Positions 58,374-64,000 of a DNA stretch of 64,000 nucleotides are shown here, one piece after another (position 1 is the first letter of the stretch; each line of letters opens with the position of its first letter). The stretch comes from Acinetobacter gandensis (GTDB taxonomy: Bacteria > Pseudomonadota > Gammaproteobacteria > Pseudomonadales > Moraxellaceae). The stretch is from contig NZ_LZDS01000012.1 of the NCBI RefSeq assembly GCF_001678755.1, positions 229,767 to 293,766 of the forward strand, in the 5' to 3' direction. Position numbers and translations under genes: made by a program. The notes beneath the pieces were generated by a model that searched no databases, was not told the origin of the DNA, and worked only from the letters and a program-made list of their open reading frames with translations.

Positions 58374-58408
58374 AAAAAAAGCATGCTCGAAGACATGCTT
58401 TTTTTATT
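58374..58408 (+). terminator. intrinsic terminator after the RidA-type gene
   Basis: The stem AAAAAAAGCATG (58374-58385) / CATGCTTTTTTT (58394-58405) has an eight-base loop and is usable by both convergent genes. Confidence 0.92.
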
Positions 58409-58451
58409 TGGGCTGTATGCGTTCAACATACAGAGATATTCGAATAAAAAA

Positions 58452-58997
58452 TCAATTTGAACCCATAATTTTGATTTTTTTACGCTCAAGATCCGAATAC
58501 AAGTGGTACTTTTTTAAATCATTTACCACAACCAATGGTCGAGTTACAGCTTGATCATGAAGGAAATCTTCACGTAGCTGTACATACTCAGGAACATCAT
58601 CATAACGAATCACGCGGTAACCAGCCAAAGACAACAACGCATCTTGATATTGGGATTGTTGCAGGCGTTTTAATACCATTGGATCATCCAAAGCCACAAT
58701 AGCTTGAATCTGGTGTTGTTCATCTAATACAACAAAATCCGCCACCATATTGCGATATTTATTACGTGTACGGTAATACTTTGTGGTTAACAACGCATCA
58801 AATGAGACATGTGCCAATATCGTATGTTTCGGCAATATTTCTTTTAAACGCGTATACGTCAGTTGCTCATTAATATTGAAAATTGCACGTTGCTTGAGTG
58901 CGCTATCTTGCTGTCTACTATCATTCTCAAGGCTTTTCCAAGCCATTATGAGCATGCAGAAGAGTAAGATACTCCCAATTACTATGTATATAGTCAT
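58452..58997 (-). CDS. DUF2726 membrane-anchored protein
   Basis: A 181-residue protein with one N-terminal membrane segment (MTIYIVIGSILLFCMLIMA) and a cytoplasmic domain of about 130 residues. This domain resembles DUF2726, a restriction-endonuclease-like fold: RLKEILPKHTILAHVSFDALL, then FVVLDEQHQIQAIVALDD and AGYRVIRYDD. ATG 58997 has AAGGA eight bases upstream; an in-frame ATG at 59039 has no comparable site. The function is unknown; an acid-rich VALDD following a VVLD strand is reminiscent of nuclease active sites. Confidence 0.75.
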   Translation of the reverse strand: MTIYIVIGSILLFCMLIMAWKSLENDSRQQDSALKQRAIFNINEQLTYTRLKEILPKHTILAHVSFDALLTTKYYRTRNKYRNMVADFVVLDEQHQIQAIVALDDPMVLKRLQQSQYQDALLSLAGYRVIRYDDVPEYVQLREDFLHDQAVTRPLVVVNDLKKYHLYSDLERKKIKIMGSN

Positions 58998-59529
58998 CTC
59001 ATAATCCTTTATATTTCTTATATTTTTGGTATTAAACATACTTCTTATCGGGAAGCAGTATATAACCTCTATTATTTTTTTAATGTCCTATTAAAAAAAA
59101 TAACTCTAACTTTCACACAATGTGTGTTTAATCTGACAAAAAGTTGCAAATGCTTTAATAGCTAACATCTCATGCCACTTCAGTTCAGAGTCAAAACAGT
59201 ATCCCGCCTGTTTATTGTTACTTTAGATCATTCAATAAAATCTCAGCAAGTGCATTTAGTATCACTGTCCGACAATTCCGATAAGCTGTAATTTTATGCT
59301 AGCAATTCAGTAAGATACTAAAATTAAATATACATTTTTCCTTGTAACACAATATTATTTCAGCTGAAAATTCAGGACGATCTCGCCATTCACCCATCTA
59401 ATTTATTTGCCAACAAATCGTTTTATACAGAACTTTCACTGACAAAATCCGCCACAATTAACTTTCATACCCATATTCGCCATAAAAAAAGACACCGAAG
59501 TGTCTCTTTTTATCTATTTCTATGCCTTT
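58998..59529. other. 532-base AT-rich gap between DUF2726 and YgiQ genes
   Basis: No coding sequence is evident on either strand. It contains the DUF2726 upstream region at the left and the YgiQ terminator at 59485-59510. A small inverted repeat CACACA-ATG-TGTGTG lies near 59116. I see no repeat family, tRNA or insertion-sequence end. Confidence 0.5.
59484..59506 (-). terminator. intrinsic terminator after the YgiQ-type gene
   Basis: On the minus strand AGACAC and GTGTCT (59500-59505 with 59490-59495) close a C(UUCG)G tetraloop and are followed by seven T. Confidence 0.9.
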
Positions 59530-61938
59530 TTAAGCACGCGATTTCGGTTTTGATTTCCCTTTGGGTTTCGGGCCACCAAATGGTTTTTTAGCATCGCCAG
59601 TTTCACGCGGTGGCAAACCCGTATGCTGAGTTAAGATTTGACCACGCTCAGGACGCTTCTTGGTATTTGAAGGACGTGATTGCGCAGCTTTGCCGCGGTT
59701 GCCTTGTTCGCCTGTACGTTTTGCAGAATCACCTGCAAGTGTCGAATTCTTTTTACGCGCAGACTGATACTGCCCTTCAGCACTACCCGCAGGTTGATAA
59801 GTCGGAATCAAATGCTGTTTTGAGTTACCGATCAAATCTTGGCGACCCATTTCTTTCAAAGCTTCACGAAGCATAGGCCAGTTATTTGGATCATGGTAAC
59901 GTAAGAAGGCTTTATGCAAACGACGACGCTTCTCACCTTTCACAATATCCACTTGTTCGGTGTAACGTGCCACTTTCGCCAGTGGATTTTTACCTGTGTA
60001 ATACATCGTTGTTGCAGTTGCCATTGGTGATGGATAGAACGTCTGTACTTGATCGGCACGGAAACCATTCTTCTTCAGCCAAATTGCAAGGTTCATCATG
60101 TCGTAATCCGTCGTTCCCGGATGCGCTGCGATGAAGTAAGGAATTAAGTACTGCTCCTTACCTGCTTCCTTACTGAAACGATCAAACATTTGTTTGAAAC
60201 GATCATAGGTACCAATACCTGGCTTCATCATTTTATTGAGCGGGCCTTTTTCGGTATGTTCAGGTGCAATCTTGAGGTAGCCACCCACGTGATGCGTTAC
60301 CAACTCTTTCACATATTCAGGGTTAAGTACAGCAAGGTCATAACGTAAACCTGAACCAATCAAAATCTTTTTAATACCTGGTAATGCACGTGCTTTACGA
60401 TACAACTGCGTCAACGGAGCATGATCGGTATGTAGGTTTTGACATACACCTGGGAATACACACGATGGCTTACGACAGTTCTTTTCAATCTCAGGATCTT
60501 TACATGCCAAGCGGTACATGTTCGCTGTAGGGCCACCTAAGTCAGAAATAATACCGGTAAAGCCAGGTGCAGTATCACGAATCTTTTCTACTTCACGTAA
60601 AATTGATTCTTCTGAACGGTTTTGAATGATACGACCTTCGTGTTCCGTAATCGAACAGAAGGTACAACCACCGAAACAACCACGCATGATGTTCACAGAG
60701 AATTTAATCATGTCAAAGGCAGGGAAACGTGCTTGGCCATAAGCTGGATGTGGCAGACGTGCATATGGCAAATCAAACACATAATCCATCTCTTCCGTGG
60801 TTAACGGAATCGGCGGTGCATTCAACCAAACATCACGTTCTCCATGCTTTTGCACCATGGCACGGGCATTTCCCGGATTAGTTTCTAAATGCAAAATACG
60901 GTTGGCATGAGCATATAAAACAGGATCTTGCGATACTTCTTCAAATGCAGGTAAACGAATTACAGCCAATTCACGTGGTGGTAATTTGTGTTTAATGGCT
61001 TTTGATGCAGGCTGTAATTGTACAATTTGCGTGTCATTATCTAAATTGTCACCTTCACGTACAATTGGATTCGCCACATGCTCTTTTTGGAAACCTTGAT
61101 ATTGACTTAGGTCTTTACCTTGCTCAATTTCACAGCCTTCTAAGTCTTCAGTCATTACATATGGATTGATGATTGGATCAACGCGACCAACCGTATCCAC
61201 ATCATTCGATGCAATTTCTACGAACTTCGCTTTTGAGGCACGATTATGTTTATTGACAATAAACGCTGTACCACGAACATCAGTAATTTCGTGAATTTTT
61301 TCGCCACGTGCCAAACGATGCATGATTTCAGTGATTGAACGCTCACCATTACCGTACATTAATAGATCTGCTTTAGAATCCATCAATACTGAACGACGTA
61401 CTTTATCTGACCAATAGTCATAATGCGCGATACGACGTAGTGATGCTTCAATACCGCCAAGTAATACAGGAACATCTGGATAGGCTTCACGCACACGTTG
61501 GCAGTACACAGTTGCCGCACGGTCTGGACGTTTATTTGGCTGATTGTCTGGAGAATAAGCATCATCTGAACGAATTTTACGGTCAGCCGTATAACGGTTG
61601 ATCATCGAATCCATGTTACCTGCGGTCACACCCCAAGCAATATTGGGTTTCCCCAATACACGGAAGGCTTCAACATCAGTCCAATCAGGCTGGGCGATAA
61701 TACCGACACGGAAGCCTTGCGCTTCTAAAGTACGACCAATAATGCCTGAACAGAAAGATGGATGATCGATGTACGCATCACCACAGACTAAAATAAAGTC
61801 ACAACTGTCCCAACCGAGTTGATCCATTTCTTCGCGTGACATCGGCAAAAATGGCGCAGGGTCAAAACATGACGCCCAATATTTGTCGTAATCAAACAAC
61901 GCTTTAGGCGCAGTCTGCATAGTATAAGCAGTAGACAT
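59530..61938 (-). CDS. YgiQ-family radical SAM protein
   Basis: An 802-residue radical-SAM protein of unknown substrate. The [4Fe-4S] cluster motif is CFGGCTFC (C421, C425, C428), the CxxxCxxC form. The long N-terminal domain ([34 protein letters not shown]) is the B12-binding-like fold of this family. The last 80 residues are a low-complexity basic tail rich in Lys, Gly, Pro and Arg, which suggests RNA or membrane contacts. ATG 61938 (MSTAYTM) is used. It has its own terminator. Confidence 0.9.
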   Translation of the reverse strand: MSTAYTMQTAPKALFDYDKYWASCFDPAPFLPMSREEMDQLGWDSCDFILVCGDAYIDHPSFCSGIIGRTLEAQGFRVGIIAQPDWTDVEAFRVLGKPNIAWGVTAGNMDSMINRYTADRKIRSDDAYSPDNQPNKRPDRAATVYCQRVREAYPDVPVLLGGIEASLRRIAHYDYWSDKVRRSVLMDSKADLLMYGNGERSITEIMHRLARGEKIHEITDVRGTAFIVNKHNRASKAKFVEIASNDVDTVGRVDPIINPYVMTEDLEGCEIEQGKDLSQYQGFQKEHVANPIVREGDNLDNDTQIVQLQPASKAIKHKLPPRELAVIRLPAFEEVSQDPVLYAHANRILHLETNPGNARAMVQKHGERDVWLNAPPIPLTTEEMDYVFDLPYARLPHPAYGQARFPAFDMIKFSVNIMRGCFGGCTFCSITEHEGRIIQNRSEESILREVEKIRDTAPGFTGIISDLGGPTANMYRLACKDPEIEKNCRKPSCVFPGVCQNLHTDHAPLTQLYRKARALPGIKKILIGSGLRYDLAVLNPEYVKELVTHHVGGYLKIAPEHTEKGPLNKMMKPGIGTYDRFKQMFDRFSKEAGKEQYLIPYFIAAHPGTTDYDMMNLAIWLKKNGFRADQVQTFYPSPMATATTMYYTGKNPLAKVARYTEQVDIVKGEKRRRLHKAFLRYHDPNNWPMLREALKEMGRQDLIGNSKQHLIPTYQPAGSAEGQYQSARKKNSTLAGDSAKRTGEQGNRGKAAQSRPSNTKKRPERGQILTQHTGLPPRETGDAKKPFGGPKPKGKSKPKSRA

Positions 61939-62124
61939 GGCTAGCAATTCTCGGCTGGCAGATGATAGGAGATCTAAATTAGATCAAAGATGAAAGCCGA
62001 TCATTTTACCATGAATTCCATTCATCTTGCTTGATTATAATTTATACAAATCCAACTAAGTAATTCAAATCTTTTATATGCCTTGGAATTCGGACCAATA
62101 AACATCATTCATTTCAAAATTAGA

Positions 62125-63324
62125 TTATTTAATTGATTTAAGTCTAAGTGCTAAACAAAGACCAACGATTAAAATACAGCCAATAAATATGCTTAATCCA
62201 ATCCAACCTGTTTTTTCCCAAACCATTCCACTGCCACTACCGAGTACACTTGATCCCATGTAATAGCTAAATAGATACAAAGATGAACCTACCGCTCGAT
62301 ATTGCAAAGATTGCACGGCAACCCAACTACTAGAGGTCGAATGCGCTGCAAAAAATGCGAATGTAAATATCAACAATCCAATTAAAACAGATATTAATGA
62401 CGATATGAGCATAATGCTGATTCCAATTAGCATTAAAAAGAGCATTGCAATAAGTACATATTCACGCCCAAAACGTCTTCCCCACTGTGCAGCACGTGGT
62501 GAACTATAAATACCAGCCAAATAAGCAATTGAAATCAAGCCAATCCATGTTTGTGACAATTGAAACGGAGCATCTATGAGACGATAGCTCATATAGTTAA
62601 AGACCGAAACAAAACAGCCCATCAAAATGAATCCTTGCATGAATAGGATTCTGAGTTTTTTATCTTGAATATTTTTTATAAAAGAATGATAGAACCGATC
62701 TAAGCGTATTGGATAGGAAATGAAGTGCTTAGAAGCTGGCAGCAATCGTAAAAATGCGATAGCAATACATAGGTTTAATATACCGATGATCATCATTGCC
62801 GACTGCCAAGAAATATAGTCAATCAATACACCAGCAATTAGCCGTCCACCCATCCCACCAATAGCAGTTCCTGAGATATATAAGCCCATCGCAAAACCAA
62901 TATCTTTTTGCGCAATTTCTTCACCAATATAGGTCATGGCAACGGCGGCAACACCACTTACACTTAAACCAATCAGTATACGATTAGCTAAAAACACCTC
63001 CCAAATGGGAAGCAGCGAACTTAAAATTGAAAGTAGTGCTGCTAGAAATAAAGCACAAACCATTACAGATTTTCTTCCATAACGATCTGAAATGAATCCT
63101 GTAAATAGCAGCCCTGTAGCGAGTGCAATGGTCGAAAAAGAAAGTGGAAAACTACTATGGGTCGGACTTACTTTAAAAAACTCAGCAAAAATCGGCATCA
63201 TCGGTTGTACACAGTACAAAGATGAAAAAATGGCAAAACCTGCTAAGAATAGGGAGAATAAAATCGCAAGAAATGAACGTGAACCATACTCAATATAGCT
63301 TTGCTCATCGGCTGAAGTAGACAT
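62125..63324 (-). CDS. MFS transporter, YnfM/AraJ-like
   Basis: A 399-residue 12-segment permease of the DHA1-like group. Seen: LYCVQPMMPIFAEFFKVSPTHSSFPLSFSTIALATGLLFTG, motif A FISDRYGRKSVM, GLSVSGVAAVAMTYIGEEI and AMGLYISGTAIGGMGGR. YnfM-type proteins are inner-membrane exporters of unclear substrate. The start has GGAAAG upstream. It is the first gene after the rRNA operon and is oriented the same way. Confidence 0.8.
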   Translation of the reverse strand: MSTSADEQSYIEYGSRSFLAILFSLFLAGFAIFSSLYCVQPMMPIFAEFFKVSPTHSSFPLSFSTIALATGLLFTGFISDRYGRKSVMVCALFLAALLSILSSLLPIWEVFLANRILIGLSVSGVAAVAMTYIGEEIAQKDIGFAMGLYISGTAIGGMGGRLIAGVLIDYISWQSAMMIIGILNLCIAIAFLRLLPASKHFISYPIRLDRFYHSFIKNIQDKKLRILFMQGFILMGCFVSVFNYMSYRLIDAPFQLSQTWIGLISIAYLAGIYSSPRAAQWGRRFGREYVLIAMLFLMLIGISIMLISSLISVLIGLLIFTFAFFAAHSTSSSWVAVQSLQYRAVGSSLYLFSYYMGSSVLGSGSGMVWEKTGWIGLSIFIGCILIVGLCLALRLKSIK

Positions 63325-63424
63325 AAGCTTTCCATTTTAGATGGAAACAGTATAGCCCTCTCTAGAATTGAATAGAGGATGTATTTGTATAATGCCTACT
63401 CCCCTTATCTATTTTTAAGGCATA

Positions 63425-63462
63425 AAAAAATCCCCCTATCTCATAAGAGTTAGGGGGATTTC
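63425..63462 (-). terminator. rRNA operon terminator
   Basis: A perfect 11-bp stem, AAATCCCCCTA (63428-63438) with TAGGGGGATTT (63451-63461), is followed on the minus strand by a T-run. It lies ten bases beyond the 5S rRNA 3' end. Confidence 0.93.
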
Positions 63463-63471
63463 GAATAATGA

Positions 63472-63585
63472 GCTGGCGATGACTTACTCTCACATGGGTA
63501 ACCCCACACTACCATCAGCGCTAAGAGGTTTCACTTCTGAGTTCGGGAAGGGATCAGGTGGTTCACTCTTGCTATTGTCGCCAGC
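63472..63585 (-). rRNA. rrf: 5S ribosomal RNA
   Basis: The minus strand starts GCTGGCGACAATAGCAAG and ends in AGTCATCGCCAGC; the two ends pair to form helix I. The internal CCCGAACTCAGAAGTGAAAC loop is the universal 5S signature. The length of about 114 nt is normal for Acinetobacter. It is the last gene of the rRNA operon. Confidence 0.96.
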
Positions 63586-63749
63586 ACAACTGTTATGGAC
63601 TTGTTCGGGTCTTATTTAACTGCTTTACAGTGTATGCCTTACTTCGTACCAAATAGAATTCATTAACAGATTATTTGAGTTGCATATAATGTTCTTAAGC
63701 GTTCACTAAATCAAGTTATTTTGCTTAATATCGAATCAATTGAGCTTAA

Positions 63750-63773
63750 ATACAACAACTGTTTGGGTGTTGT

Positions 63774-63775
<2 letters not shown>
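63750..63775 (-). repeat. hairpin at the 23S 3' boundary
   Basis: ATACAACA (63750-63757) and TGTTGTAT (63768-63775) pair around a ten-base loop, right at the 23S 3' end. It may be part of the processing region. Confidence 0.5.

Positions 63776-64000
<225 letters not shown>

Noticed and set aside
59040..59480. A decayed insertion sequence or tRNA in the long gap before YgiQ
   Set aside because: No terminal inverted repeats, transposase fragments, target duplications or cloverleaf arms were seen.

Overview
The window looks like chromosomal DNA of an Acinetobacter species (Gammaproteobacteria, Moraxellaceae). Signs of this are the low GC content, the GluQRS-DksA pairing, the familiar Acinetobacter forms of FeoB, MurD/FtsW, PilSR, GlnK-AmtB, ComM and TorF-type outer-membrane proteins, and the 5S/23S rRNA at the right edge. 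The species cannot be fixed from sequence reading alone. Almost everything is housekeeping or common accessory sequence. I see no insertion sequence, prophage, CRISPR array, integron, tRNA or resistance island.

Layout. 1-2250 (+): tail of cpdA, dksA, gluQ and a small zinc-ribbon protein. 2240-4800 (-): ftsW and murD. 4975-7450 (-): the feoA-feoB-Cys-rich protein operon, with a promoter overlapping a Fur box. 7565-12023 (+): xerD, a dsbC-like lipoprotein gene, hom and thrC. 12136-13191 (-): pbpG. 13400-17091 (+): a GacA-like regulator, then pilS-pilR. 17111-22147 (-): ctp protease, gpmI, lptG and lptF. 22307-25172 (+): pepA, holC and two unknown small proteins. 25227-29461 (-): dedA, then nrdR-ribD-DNA methyltransferase-ribE. 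29595-31399 (-): amtB and glnK. 31677-33461 (+): ubiK and comM. 33505-37487: two TorF-type proteins and an OprD-type porin around an AT-rich spacer. 37578-47694: mostly minus-strand housekeeping genes (ppa, a MAPEG protein, fadD, parC, a niaP-like transporter, a TRIC channel, YchJ, TerC/CBS). 48030-48632 (+): a LOG-family enzyme. 48726-51759 (-): a PiT-like membrane protein and a large propeller-like lipoprotein. 51934-58358 (+): DHA2 transporter, GH25 lysozyme, anchored metallo-hydrolase, dinB, MHS transporter and RidA. 58452-63324 (-): DUF2726 protein, YgiQ radical-SAM protein and an MFS transporter. 63428-64000 (-): the distal end of an rRNA operon.

How the genes work together. Several recognised modules are present: iron(II) uptake under Fur; threonine synthesis (hom, thrC); type IV pilus control (pilSR); LPS export (lptFG); riboflavin synthesis (ribD, ribE) with nrdR and an orphan adenine methyltransferase in the same transcription unit; ammonium sensing and uptake (glnK-amtB), with a possible sigma-54 promoter; and natural-transformation helicase comM, which is intact and so carries no AbaR-type island.

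No clearly undescribed system was found. The items most worth a second look are: a terminator-like stem-loop that begins at the predicted 5' end of the PiT-like mRNA; the orphan methyltransferase translationally coupled to ribD; a nested inverted repeat upstream of the niaP-like gene; a long leader before the TerC gene; long-spaced inverted repeats upstream of pbpG/gacA and of fadD; and a serine-containing GAFTGA loop in PilR.
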